Source: JAJRRS01 sp965230275 (GTDB lineage Bacteria > Planctomycetota > Phycisphaerae > Phycisphaerales > Phycisphaeraceae). From it: a stretch of DNA of 64,000 bases. The stretch is taken from NCBI GenBank assembly GCA_965230275.1, contig CBDDKO010000002.1, forward strand, positions 3,162,001 to 3,226,000. The letters are read 5' to 3'. The notes under the pieces were generated by a model. It was given only the letters and a program-made list of their open reading frames with translations. It was not told where the DNA came from and did not search any database. A program made the position numbers and the translations under genes. This document shows, in pieces, positions 32,707-41,895 of this stretch. How positions within the stretch are numbered: position 1 is the first letter of the stretch; every line of letters starts with the position of its first letter.

Positions 32707-35439
32707 ATGTACAAGAGCTTCGTAAAAGTCATAATTCTTACAATCGGTATGACCCTCACAATTCAAGGTTGTGTGGTCAGCCCTGAGCAATCAAAGAATC
32801 AAGTACCAGGTGAGGCTCGCCAAATGCCTCGCTGGGCCCAGTCAATCAGTGAGCCGATTGATCTAATCCCTCGTGAAGGTGCCGAGCCTGTACCTAAGCC
32901 GATATCGCCGACGTCAGTAAATCAGTTACATGGCCTTAAAGCGCGCGGCGTCCCGCGTGATCTAACTGCTCCTATCCAGAGCCCAACAGTTGCCCGCCAA
33001 GACGATCTAGGGTCCATCGCCGAACCGGGTGGACCTGGGACTAATGACTCACGACCGTTGACGATCAATATCCACACACCCGCTTCCGATAATGAACTGC
33101 CAGAGGGGGAGAAGTCTCCTCTTCAATCTATAGCGCCGCTAGAAAAGATGTACAGGGGTGATTTTGATCGCCGTGCTGACCGAAGCCTTGAACAATTCGG
33201 ATACCGCTACTTCGAACACGGCAACGCCAAACCGGCTATCGGACCTGTGCCGAATGACTATATCGTCGGCCCCGGTGATGAACTGATCATCACTGTATCC
33301 GGCAGTTTCGATGAACACGTAACTCTGGTTGTGAATCGCGAGGGGCAAATTATCCTTCCAGAGGTCGGTCCCGTTTCAGTTGCTCAGAAACGCTTCGACG
33401 AAATGATAGATATCATTTCCCGGGCCTACGCTCAAACGCGCAAGAACTTTCAAGTCTCAATTTCGATTGGCAGGATGCGGGTCATCCAGGTCCATGTGGT
33501 TGGCGAAGTGGCTAACCCCGGGCTGGTAGAAGTAAGTGCACAGGCTACAGCATTAGATGCACTCGCTGCAGCAGGTGGTCCCAAGAAGACTGGTTCTTTG
33601 CGTACTATTGAACTTCGTCGGAAAGGCGATTCTGTTGAACAGATTGACCTCTACAAGTTTTTCGCTTTGGGCGAACCTGCTTCAGACCACATTCTGCAAG
33701 CGGGTGATGTGGTACATGTGCCATCGATCGGCCCAACCATAGGCATCGCGGGATATGTACAGCGCCCCGGTATATATGAACTGTACAACCCAATCACAAC
33801 TAAACAAGCGATTGAACTGGCTGGGGGGCTTACCCCTTTCACTTTTACACCCCATGCACAGATTGAACTCACAAGTGACGGACGAGGCCGTCAAACAATC
33901 GACATCGAATTGAATGAAGAAGGTCTTGTTCGGCCAATGAGCAATGGTGAATTGCTTCTGATTGGTGCGGTGGACGATCGTCTGCAACCCGTAGTCCAGA
34001 TCGAAGGCCAGGTCGTCCGTCCTGGGGCATACCAATACCGTGGCGGCTTACGAGTTCGGGATATAATCAATCTGGCTGATGGACTTACGGTCGATGCATT
34101 CCTGCCTCAGGCATTCGTCTCACGGCAGGTCGGTGAACCGGGAAGGATGGAACTGATTCCTGATCGGAAGGTGGTGGGTACCACTCGCAGAGTGATGGTG
34201 ATTGATATCGCACATGCACTCAACGGTGACCCAAAGCATAATATTCCCCTGCTCCCGCTGGATCACATCACCATTCGCTCAAGATCAGAGTCGACTGTCA
34301 GGCCGATTGTGGATGTTATGGGGGCGGTAAAGACACCAGGTCAATACGAACTGACGACTGGGTTGAGGGTATCCGAACTCATCGCTCTAGCGGGCAACCT
34401 GACGCCCAACGCATATATGGATGAGGCGGAGCTCATTCGTCGGGTTCACAATCCCACTACTGGGCAACTCGACGTAACCCGGTATCGATTCGATCTTGTA
34501 AATGCTCTGACACGCCATGGGGAGCACAACCCAGTATTGCAGAACGGTGATAGGTTGATCATCCGTCAGATGCGCCAGTCCGAGATCAAGGCGAGAATCG
34601 AGGGGCAGGTCCGGTTCCCGGGTGAGTACGTGTTCCCGGCAGGCACAAAGATTAGTGGCCTGATCGCTGCTGCAGGAGGGCTAGATCCCGACGCAGATTT
34701 ACGTGCCGCATCCTTCTATCGCCGGAGCGTCCAGAATCTACAGCATGACAAATTTGCACACTTAGCAGAAAGGACTCAAAGAGTCTATGAAGATGCTTTA
34801 CGTGAAATGGTCCAGACCGGGATGGCCCGTGAAGGAGTGGCCGCGAAGCTGGCTCTGCAAGATATGGAGCAATTAATGGGTCGCATGGCCAATCGCGAAA
34901 GCACCGGGCGGATCGTGATCCCATTTTATAACGAAGAATTTCCCAACAGTGACTACGACCTTGCTCTTGAGGAAGGTGACCGGCTAGTTATCCCGCGCAA
35001 ACAAGAAACCGTCTCAGTTATCGGAAGTGTGTTTACGCCAAACAGCTTTGTCGCCGCCGAGGGCTTATCTGTAGCAGAAGCCCTAAAACGAGCAGGAGGA
35101 GCTACGGAATTTGCCGATAAAGAGCAGGTATATGTCATCCGTGCGGATGGCAATGTCGAGAGCATGGCACAGGCCAATGGCCTTCAGTTGTCGATGCAAG
35201 CCAGGCTCTTGCCTGGAGATGTTGTGCTCGTGCCTACCAAAGCACCGGAACGGACGGCCGGTGCCAGAGTGTCCGATATCTTGGCGCTGCTGCGGCAGAC
35301 GGCTGAAGTGTCGGTCATTGCGGGTCAGGTTGGGCGCGACGTAGGCGATTTTAACCTTAGTTCAATCTCGAATCCGCCGGATACCGGAGACGGGATCAAC
35401 GCTTACCAGGAAGCCATTCTGGAGCGAACACAGAGGTGA
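32707..35439 (+). CDS. Outer-membrane polysaccharide export protein (Wza-like, multiple SLBB domains)
   Basis: 910 residues, far longer than E. coli Wza (about 380). A lipoprotein signal ends at IQGC (Cys about 22). The Poly_export motif NDYIVGPGDELIITVSGSF is near residue 182, followed by several SLBB (beta-grasp) repeats recognisable by G-x-V-x-x-PG-x-Y/L-x-L starts: VVGEVANPGLVEV, IAGYVQRPGIYEL, IEGQVVRPGAYQY, VMGAVKTPGQYEL, IEGQVRFPGEYVF and VIGSVFTPNSFVA (six seen). Expected to form the outer-membrane/periplasmic channel that exports the exopolysaccharide. First gene of a sigma-54-driven unit; the H-NOX gene starts 4 bp after its stop. The repeat number implies an unusually tall periplasmic conduit. 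Confidence 0.93.
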   Translation: MYKSFVKVIILTIGMTLTIQGCVVSPEQSKNQVPGEARQMPRWAQSISEPIDLIPREGAEPVPKPISPTSVNQLHGLKARGVPRDLTAPIQSPTVARQDDLGSIAEPGGPGTNDSRPLTINIHTPASDNELPEGEKSPLQSIAPLEKMYRGDFDRRADRSLEQFGYRYFEHGNAKPAIGPVPNDYIVGPGDELIITVSGSFDEHVTLVVNREGQIILPEVGPVSVAQKRFDEMIDIISRAYAQTRKNFQVSISIGRMRVIQVHVVGEVANPGLVEVSAQATALDALAAAGGPKKTGSLRTIELRRKGDSVEQIDLYKFFALGEPASDHILQAGDVVHVPSIGPTIGIAGYVQRPGIYELYNPITTKQAIELAGGLTPFTFTPHAQIELTSDGRGRQTIDIELNEEGLVRPMSNGELLLIGAVDDRLQPVVQIEGQVVRPGAYQYRGGLRVRDIINLADGLTVDAFLPQAFVSRQVGEPGRMELIPDRKVVGTTRRVMVIDIAHALNGDPKHNIPLLPLDHITIRSRSESTVRPIVDVMGAVKTPGQYELTTGLRVSELIALAGNLTPNAYMDEAELIRRVHNPTTGQLDVTRYRFDLVNALTRHGEHNPVLQNGDRLIIRQMRQSEIKARIEGQVRFPGEYVFPAGTKISGLIAAAGGLDPDADLRAASFYRRSVQNLQHDKFAHLAERTQRVYEDALREMVQTGMAREGVAAKLALQDMEQLMGRMANRESTGRIVIPFYNEEFPNSDYDLALEEGDRLVIPRKQETVSVIGSVFTPNSFVAAEGLSVAEALKRAGGATEFADKEQVYVIRADGNVESMAQANGLQLSMQARLLPGDVVLVPTKAPERTAGARVSDILALLRQTAEVSVIAGQVGRDVGDFNLSSISNPPDTGDGINAYQEAILERTQR

Positions 35440-35443
35440 CATA

Positions 35444-35986
35444 GTGCTTGGACTCGTATTTAATAAGCTGATCGACTTCGTAACCGAACAGCACGGTGTG
35501 GAAGTAGCCGAGCAGGTGATCGAAGCTTGCAACTTCCGGCATGGCGGTGCCTATACAGCATTTGATACCTATGACCACAAGGAAGTTGGCTTGCTGCTAG
35601 CGCAGCTTGAACGCGTCACGGGGGATCACCCCTCTGATGCCTGTCACGCCTTCGGTCAATATCTGTTCCGTATCCTTATTGACACTTATCCGGATTCTAT
35701 GAAAGGCATTGATTCTTCGTTTGATGTCTTTCGGCGTATTGACTATGTGTTTCATGTCTTTGTTCGTAACACGATCCCGGCATCATCACCACCTTCAATC
35801 GGATATGAAGACGTGGCGCCTGGCGAGCTGATCCTAATCTATCGTTCCTCGCGTGGCATGGCCGACTTAGCTGAGGGGCTTATCGTTGGTTGCATCAAGT
35901 ACTTCAACGAGCAGGTCACCGTCGAGCGCTTACCAATGATCGACAGCCCCGGCGAAGTCCGATTCCATCTCAGAGCAGCAACATGA
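35444..35986 (+). CDS. H-NOX heme-nitric-oxide sensor
   Basis: 180 residues from GTG 35444, the standard H-NOX length. The proximal heme ligand is H104 in RRIDYVFHVFV (H102 in model H-NOX). The heme-propionate motif YxSxR is intact as YRSSR (Y133, S135, R137), and the PP after the heme helix is present (116-117). The position of the distal O2-stabilising Tyr (Tyr140 in oxygen-binding members) is occupied by Leu142, predicting NO-selective binding. Known: H-NOX proteins inhibit partner histidine kinases when NO is bound and often control biofilm formation. The next gene is a hybrid kinase overlapping by 4 bp (ATGA), so a sensor-kinase pair is nearly certain. Confidence 0.93.
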   Translation: MLGLVFNKLIDFVTEQHGVEVAEQVIEACNFRHGGAYTAFDTYDHKEVGLLLAQLERVTGDHPSDACHAFGQYLFRILIDTYPDSMKGIDSSFDVFRRIDYVFHVFVRNTIPASSPPSIGYEDVAPGELILIYRSSRGMADLAEGLIVGCIKYFNEQVTVERLPMIDSPGEVRFHLRAAT

Positions 35987-38733
35987 CGGACCGTTCATTT
36001 GAATTACGGTGTCAGCGTGAAAGACAGGCACGTGAGCGTGCTGAGTCGCTACTCATGGAGACATGTCGCGAGCTGAACGAGACGAAAAAGCAAATCGATG
36101 AGATTGAAAGGACTTTAGATAATAGGGTCGAGCAACGCGTCGAGGCTATGATCCGAAAACATGGAATGCCTGTATTGGCGCAAAATATCCGATCTGATGA
36201 CCAATCTGCCCGCATGACTCAATTCATGGTCGACAGGTCGTCCGACTCAATCATGTGGATCAATAAGCAGGCGGAATTTGAATATGTTAACGATGCTGCC
36301 TGCCGGGTATTGGGCTACACGCGGGGTGAGTTGTTAGGGATGACTGTCTTTGATATCGACCTGGTGATGACAAAGAATCTCTGGCCGGCACATTGGGACG
36401 ACCTCAGGCAGAGAGGTTCATTCACGATCGAGTCAAAGCATCGATGTAAGAATGGGCGGGAGTTTCCAGTTGAAGTCTCGGTGAACTTCCTTGCACACGA
36501 GGGACGCGAGTTCAATTGCGTGTATGTTCGAGATATCACGGATCGCATTCGGCAAAGGCAGCGGGACACAAGATTGTCACAACTCCAGGAGCTTGCGGGT
36601 AGCACAATCCAGTCTTTCCTGGTCTCTGAAGACTTGAATGGCTCAATACATAATATCCTTAGGAACCTAGGGTGTTTCTTGGGAACTTCAAGGAGTTTCT
36701 TACTACGTTTCCGCGAATCAGCCCAGATGGTGTTTCAAACACATGAGTGGTGCGCCGAAGGCATTACGCAGGTCGGCGATGAATATCAAGATGTCCCTAT
36801 TAGTGAGTATGGGTGGTGGTTCAGCCATTTGAGTGATGGCCGCCCTATCGTTATCAACGACGTGAAGTCTTCAAGCATGCCCTGTCGGGTAGACCGCGTG
36901 ATCGACCGACATGATGTACGAGCAATCCTGGCATTACCTATACAGATAAATGGAAGACTCGAGGGAATGTTGGGATTCGAAAACGAGGTTGTTCCAAGGC
37001 ATTGGCTAGAGGAAGAAGTTACTCTCCTTCACACGATCGCAGACAGCTTGTCTCGAGCGGTTGAGCGCCGGATTGATGAGCGTGAGCGTGATTACAACCG
37101 TTCTAGATTGAAAGAAGCTCTTAATCGAGAAACTCGTGCCAACCGCGCTAAGAGCTCATTCCTGGCTAACATGAGCCATGAGATCCGCACCCCCCTATCG
37201 GCCATCATCGGCTACGCGGATATGTTGAACGACCCAAACTATGACATCGATAAGTATCAGGACCACAGTAAACGTATTAAGATAAATGCAGAGCACCTGC
37301 TCGCTTTAATCAACGACGTCCTCGACCTCTCTAAGATCGAGGCCGAACAGTTGAACGTCCACGAAGACATTTGTCTGGTCGATCGCCTCGCACGTGACGT
37401 AGAGAGTATCTTGCGTCCTTTAGCGGAGGAAAAGGACCTTTCGCTAGAAATCATCCATACGAGCGAACAACCGATCGCCGTTGTTACCGATGCAACCTTA
37501 TTGAAGCAGGTTCTGATCAATCTGGTCGGTAACGCAATTAAGTTCACCGACCGGGGGCATGTGCGCCTTCGTATCACACAATCTAGTTCTACATATCACA
37601 AGGAGGCGTCTGTACGCGTGTCTGTGGAAGACACGGGGATAGGAATTGCTCAAGACAAGATTGATGAGATATTTGAGCCTTTCAGCCAAGCCCACGATAC
37701 GCGACGCGTAGAAGCGGGTGGTACCGGCCTAGGGCTAGCGATCGCTAGAAGAATCCTAGATCTTCTTGGTGGGAGATTGAGTGTTAGCTCCGTGGTCGAT
37801 GAAGGTAGCACTTTCACCATTGATCTGCCATTAGAGCAGGTGGCTGAAACGATGTTCCGTGACACGGCTGAGGGCAGGCACCCAGAGATCGCCTCATTGG
37901 TGCCGGAAGTTGCACCAGATCTCTCACGGTCAAGAATCCTGGTCGTCGATGACAACCCAGACAACATAAGAATCGTGCGATATATCCTTGAGCAGACGGG
38001 TGCTGCCATCAGTACCGCTGGGGATGGACAAGAAGCGATTGAACGTATCACGGAAGCATCTCACCATGGTTCATTCGACTTGGTTCTCATGGACATGCAA
38101 ATGCCTGTGATGGACGGGTACACTGCAACCGCAACACTTCGTCGTCGCGGCATTACCCTGCCGGTGGTCGCCCTAACCGCGCATGCCATGTCTGATGATC
38201 AGAAAAAATGTATGGACTCAGGATGCGACGATTACATATCCAAGCCTATTATTGCAAGCGTGTTCTACCAAACATTGGTAAAACACTTGAGTAATGCGGG
38301 TGATTCAGAACCCTCAGCACTGACTATGCACAAGAATCAAAATCAAATAAATCATATCCTACCAGCCCAACCCGCGTCCCCCAACGTGTCCACTAAAGAA
38401 ACCCCCAGCCCTCTTGTCAGCACGATGCTAGAGAACGACCGATTCAAGCCGATCCTCAAGGCGTACATCGAATCGATACAGAGCATGGCAACCCAAATCC
38501 AAGATGCACTTGAGCGGTGCGATTGGTGTCAGGTTCGTCAAGTAACTCACCGTATACGTGGCACCGCCGCAAACCATGGCTATCCAGTCTTAACCGATAG
38601 TGCGGGACGTGTAGAAGATTTGATCTCAGTATCCGCGGAAGAGGATCAGATAAGCATGGAAACGCAACAACTAGTCAATCTCCTTTATCGTGCTATTGCA
38701 GGGGGTTCGTCGTTGCTAAGCAAAACGGGTTAG
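35983..38733 (+). CDS. H-NOX-associated hybrid histidine kinase (PAS-GAF-HK-REC-HPt)
   Basis: 916 residues from ATG 35983, overlapping the H-NOX stop. Order: N-terminal coiled coil (about 1-60); PAS (about 75-195, DSIMWINKQAEFEYVNDAACRVLGY); GAF (about 215-385); HisKA with H-box NMSHEIRTPLSAIIGY; HATPase with VGNAIKFTDRG, EDTGIGIAQDKIDEIFEPF and GGTGLGLAIARR; receiver with VVDDNPDN, LMDMQMPVMDG and SKP; C-terminal HPt with HRIRGTAANHG. No membrane segments, so it is a cytoplasmic receptor fed by H-NOX. A complete internal phosphorelay allows transfer to a separate receiver; the candidates in this locus are the stand-alone receiver at 31953 and the NtrC-type activator at 20466. Confidence 0.94.
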   Translation: MTDRSFELRCQRERQARERAESLLMETCRELNETKKQIDEIERTLDNRVEQRVEAMIRKHGMPVLAQNIRSDDQSARMTQFMVDRSSDSIMWINKQAEFEYVNDAACRVLGYTRGELLGMTVFDIDLVMTKNLWPAHWDDLRQRGSFTIESKHRCKNGREFPVEVSVNFLAHEGREFNCVYVRDITDRIRQRQRDTRLSQLQELAGSTIQSFLVSEDLNGSIHNILRNLGCFLGTSRSFLLRFRESAQMVFQTHEWCAEGITQVGDEYQDVPISEYGWWFSHLSDGRPIVINDVKSSSMPCRVDRVIDRHDVRAILALPIQINGRLEGMLGFENEVVPRHWLEEEVTLLHTIADSLSRAVERRIDERERDYNRSRLKEALNRETRANRAKSSFLANMSHEIRTPLSAIIGYADMLNDPNYDIDKYQDHSKRIKINAEHLLALINDVLDLSKIEAEQLNVHEDICLVDRLARDVESILRPLAEEKDLSLEIIHTSEQPIAVVTDATLLKQVLINLVGNAIKFTDRGHVRLRITQSSSTYHKEASVRVSVEDTGIGIAQDKIDEIFEPFSQAHDTRRVEAGGTGLGLAIARRILDLLGGRLSVSSVVDEGSTFTIDLPLEQVAETMFRDTAEGRHPEIASLVPEVAPDLSRSRILVVDDNPDNIRIVRYILEQTGAAISTAGDGQEAIERITEASHHGSFDLVLMDMQMPVMDGYTATATLRRRGITLPVVALTAHAMSDDQKKCMDSGCDDYISKPIIASVFYQTLVKHLSNAGDSEPSALTMHKNQNQINHILPAQPASPNVSTKETPSPLVSTMLENDRFKPILKAYIESIQSMATQIQDALERCDWCQVRQVTHRIRGTAANHGYPVLTDSAGRVEDLISVSAEEDQISMETQQLVNLLYRAIAGGSSLLSKTG

Positions 38734-38748
38734 AGCTCCAGGTATAAT

Positions 38749-39184
38749 TGACCCCCTCCTGAAAACCTGATCCAGGAGATTTTTGAGAATCCAGCCGGCC
38801 ATTGGTCGGAAAGGGTTCCTCGATGAAGAAACGACACAGTGTTGAGCAGATCGTGGCCAAGCTCCGCCGGGGGGATACTGAGCTGGGCGAGAGGCAGAAG
38901 GTGCCGGAGGTCTGCAAGCAGTTGGGCATCAGCGAGCAGACGTACTACCGTTGGCGCACGAGGTACGGCGGGATGGACCCGGTGATGGCCAAGCAGATGA
39001 AGGAGATGGAGCGAGAGAACGCGCTGCTGAAGAAGCTGGTAGCGGATCGGGCGTTGGGCATCCATATCCTCCGGGAAGCCTCCCGCCCAAACTTGTAGAC
39101 CCCGAGCAGCGTAGACGCATGGTTCGGAAGTTGCGTTGTTGTTTGGGGCATGACAAGGCGAGTGAACGTCGTGTCCGCTCGGCG
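38749..39184 (+). mobile_element. IS3-family remnant: left end, intact orfA, orfB start
   Basis: Begins 15 bp after the kinase stop with TGACCCCCTCCTGAAAACCTGATCC, the same IS end as at 3002. orfA runs 38823-39098 (91 codons): KKRHSVEQIVAKLRRG, then VCKQLGISEQTYYRWRTRYG (HTH) and a leucine-zipper tail. orfB starts in the usual overlapping frame (DPEQRRRMVRKLRC, HDKASERRV) and is cut off near 39184, where an unrelated integrase fragment begins. The catalytic DDE part is missing. Confidence 0.8.
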
Positions 39185-39325
39185 TAGGGCTTGACGTGGG
39201 TGGCGGGATTGGTGTTGTTGGTCAGCCGGACACCCTGGGTTTCCACGGCCCAGTTGATGACCCGCCGGATGATGGGGCGGTAGTGGTTGGCGGTTTTGGG
39301 CTGCAGGCCCAGGTCACGGACCGCA
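39175..39325 (-). pseudogene. Tyrosine recombinase/integrase core-binding fragment
   Basis: The minus strand reads VRDLGLQPKTANHYRPIIRR then VINWAVETQGVRLTNNTNPATHVKPYAER, the core-binding (SAM-like) domain of phage-type tyrosine integrases. Only about 50 codons remain; the catalytic R-H-R-Y domain is absent. It is spliced between the IS3 remnant and the rve-type IS end. Confidence 0.6.
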
Positions 39326-39613
39326 TGGGTTGAACCAGGTAGATGAAGCCGACTGCCCGGATGACACATCGCAAATCGTCTGCCGCACCCGCCCCGGTGG
39401 GTTGCTCAAGCACTATGAGCACCGCGCCGCCTGATCCTCCACTCTTTCTACATCCGGATTCATGTTATCCCCGGAAGCCCGTCCAGCCGGATTGGCCATC
39501 GGCTTGCGTCGATACCCAATCCGGATATTGCACGACAGTATTCTGCGCAGAATTGAATCGATGGCCAGGCCACATTAGAGAGAATATTGCGATGACGATC
39601 TATTTGTACAGCG
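39321..39613 (+). mobile_element. Right end of the rve-type IS (copy 2)
   Basis: Nearly identical to 20053-20343: the transposase C-terminal codons (NQVDESDCPDDTSQIVCRTR, GGLLKHYEHRAA in one frame), the stop, and about 180 bp to GACGATCTATTTGTACAGCG. It lies 25 bp beyond the 3' end of the minus-strand phnE. Confidence 0.8.
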
Positions 39614-39637
39614 CGCGTTACCATCGGTCAATGTCAC

Positions 39638-40897
39638 TTATACCACCGCCCGCATCGCTCTGGTGCATCCGAAGTCGATCAGGGTGACGACGATGATGAT
39701 TATGATCATCATCGTGGCGACTTCTTGAAACTCGTACGCGCCGAACTTGTCCATTAGCAGTTGCCCGATCCCCCCGGCACCGACTACGCCGAGGATCGTC
39801 GCGCCGCGCACATTGGCCTCAAAACGCAGCAGGCTCTGGCTGACGACGTAAGGCATCACCTGCGGCAGCACGGAAAACGCGACGACCTGTGTCGGTGCGG
39901 CACCAGTCGCCTGCACCCCTTCGACCTGACGCATATCAATTGTGTCCATCGCTTCTGCAAAGACCTTGGCGAGGATACCGTAAGTATGGATCAGTAGCGC
40001 AAGCACGCCGGGTAACGGCCCGAGGCCGAGCACCGCCACGAAAATCATAGCCAGCACGATCTCGTTGAACCCGCGCGAAACATCGTAGCCCCGCCTGACG
40101 AAAAAATGCCCGACCCACCGGCCGATTGTGGCCAGCGTGCTGTTTTGTGTGAACAATATTCTAAGACTCGTCTTCGAACCCAGCATCGAACCCGGCAGCG
40201 CAAGAAACACCGCGATTAGCGTGCCCCAGATCGCAATCGCGATCGTCTCCAGCAACTTGCCCGAATACCCATCCCCGAACACCGCCGCCAGCCCCCAGCG
40301 CGTCGCGCCGCCGATGCCTAGCTTGTCGCCCTGTTCAGCTAGCCACGCCATGCGCATGCTTTTCTGATCGATCCTCGCCGGGTCGCCGAAGATCGCATGC
40401 GGGTCTGTCTCCGGTGGGAAGTACCCGCCCCGTCGCTGCCCCACCTCCGGCAGTCTCTCCATCTCTTCACTCACCAGTGCCTCGTAGCGATCACGCGTCA
40501 TCCGCTGTAAATCATCACGAGCGATCTTCTGCGCTTCTCGCATCAGGCTTGTCAGCGACGGCGAGGTGCCTCCGGCCCGCTCGTGCTCCGTGGTCAGCCG
40601 CTCAAGCGTCTGCGCCTGCCAGCGAACACGAAGCAGTCGCTCTGCCTCATTGCGCCGCTCGGTCTCCGAGCCGTCTACCCGCTTGCCCAGCAGGTAGTCC
40701 ACCGCCCGTTGCTGGTTCTCCCATAACTTCCACGACTGATTCAGGCCCGCGCTCTGCCACGCCCATGCCAATACGCAAAGCACCGTCACAACCATGCCAA
40801 AGCGCATTGCCCACTGCGCGCCCGTCAGCCTCGGGGGTTTGGGCAGCGGCTTTTCGCTGGTTGACATTTCGTCACGCACAATCAACCACTCCTTCAT
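39638..40897 (-). CDS. phnE: Phosphonate ABC transporter permease
   Basis: 419 residues versus about 260-290 for typical PhnE. TM1 (about 28-46) is followed by a 150-residue charged, soluble insert (about 47-205, rich in Arg/Glu) that is absent from classical PhnE. The C-terminal 210 residues form the permease core: LLETIAIAIWGTLIAVFLALP, the EAA loop EGVQATGAAPTQVVAFSVLP, and VGAGGIGQLL. Inner-membrane channel for phosphonate import with PhnD and PhnC. It lies 8 bp after phnD. The order phnC-phnD-phnE on the minus strand is canonical. Confidence 0.92.
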   Translation of the reverse strand: MKEWLIVRDEMSTSEKPLPKPPRLTGAQWAMRFGMVVTVLCVLAWAWQSAGLNQSWKLWENQQRAVDYLLGKRVDGSETERRNEAERLLRVRWQAQTLERLTTEHERAGGTSPSLTSLMREAQKIARDDLQRMTRDRYEALVSEEMERLPEVGQRRGGYFPPETDPHAIFGDPARIDQKSMRMAWLAEQGDKLGIGGATRWGLAAVFGDGYSGKLLETIAIAIWGTLIAVFLALPGSMLGSKTSLRILFTQNSTLATIGRWVGHFFVRRGYDVSRGFNEIVLAMIFVAVLGLGPLPGVLALLIHTYGILAKVFAEAMDTIDMRQVEGVQATGAAPTQVVAFSVLPQVMPYVVSQSLLRFEANVRGATILGVVGAGGIGQLLMDKFGAYEFQEVATMMIIIIIVVTLIDFGCTRAMRAVV

Positions 40898-40905
40898 CGA
40901 AGCAA

Positions 40906-41871
40906 TTACGACGACTTGTCCTGATTCCGTGATGCCAAGTACTGCTTCATCGCGCGGATGATGTCGTATTCTTCATCGCTGACCCGTTCGTAGCCGCCGT
41001 TCTGTAGCTGCTCGAGAACCGCCGGTTTGTCATTGAGTTTCAGAACTGCTTCAATAAATGCCAGCTTCAGCGACTTAGGCACGTCGCGCCTCGCGGCGAG
41101 CGGCGAGCCGGGTATCAGATCCGATGTGTAGATCACACGTATATCGTCCGGCTGGATCGAACCTTTCTGCACGAGCTTGGCAAGGTCCAGGTCGTTCGTC
41201 GCCGCAATGTCGATCTCGTTGTTGGCGACCTGCAGGATTGATGTGCCGTGCGCACCTGAAAAGAACACTTCCCCAAAGAAGGATTCGGCCGGCTCGCCCA
41301 GTTCATCGAACAGCACGGTCGAGGGAACAAGGCAACCGGATGTGGAGTTCGGATCGGTAAAGGCAAAGCGTTTGCCCCGCGCGTCATGCAATGACTTGAT
41401 CGGGCTGTCGGCCGGGACAATGAACACGCCGTGATATCCTGGCTGTTTCTGCATGTTCAGTTCGATTAGTAGGGCCTCGGCGTTGGCGCGGTCGGCGGCC
41501 TCAATGTAGCTCTTGGGCCCAAGCCAGACGAACTCGAGCTGGTTATTGGCCATCGCAGTGATCACGCCTTGGTAACTCGACGCTGAAACCAGTTCGATCG
41601 GCACGTTCATGTGATTGTGCAGGTGATCGCGGAACGAAGCGAAACGCTCGCGGGTATCAGCACCGCCCTCGGTCGGCACCAACCCGACACGCACAACGTC
41701 GGGCCAGCCCGAATGATCACTCACGTCCGCAGCCGTGTCGCTTGTCGTCGTCGATTGTTCGGCGTCTGCAGTCGGCTCCTGCTCGCCACATCCTATAACC
41801 AAATTGAACACCGCGAGTAGCAGAAGCACCATGTGCAGTTGATGGCGGGTATGACCTGATAGGTAATGCAT
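40906..41871 (-). CDS. phnD: Phosphonate ABC transporter substrate-binding lipoprotein
   Basis: 321 residues. Lipobox LVIGCG near residue 28 predicts a lipidated, membrane-tethered periplasmic protein. The mature domain is PhnD-like: VRVGLVPTEGGADTRERF, FVWLGPKSYIEAADRANAEA, FAFTDPNSTSGCLVPS and an N-lobe DLDLAKLV. The DPNSTSG segment is the conserved phosphonate-binding Ser/Thr loop. It captures phosphonates for import. Lies 24 bp after phnC and 8 bp before phnE. Confidence 0.93.
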   Translation of the reverse strand: MHYLSGHTRHQLHMVLLLLAVFNLVIGCGEQEPTADAEQSTTTSDTAADVSDHSGWPDVVRVGLVPTEGGADTRERFASFRDHLHNHMNVPIELVSASSYQGVITAMANNQLEFVWLGPKSYIEAADRANAEALLIELNMQKQPGYHGVFIVPADSPIKSLHDARGKRFAFTDPNSTSGCLVPSTVLFDELGEPAESFFGEVFFSGAHGTSILQVANNEIDIAATNDLDLAKLVQKGSIQPDDIRVIYTSDLIPGSPLAARRDVPKSLKLAFIEAVLKLNDKPAVLEQLQNGGYERVSDEEYDIIRAMKQYLASRNQDKSS

Positions 41872-41895
41872 CGGGATGATTCCTTGTTGATTGAT

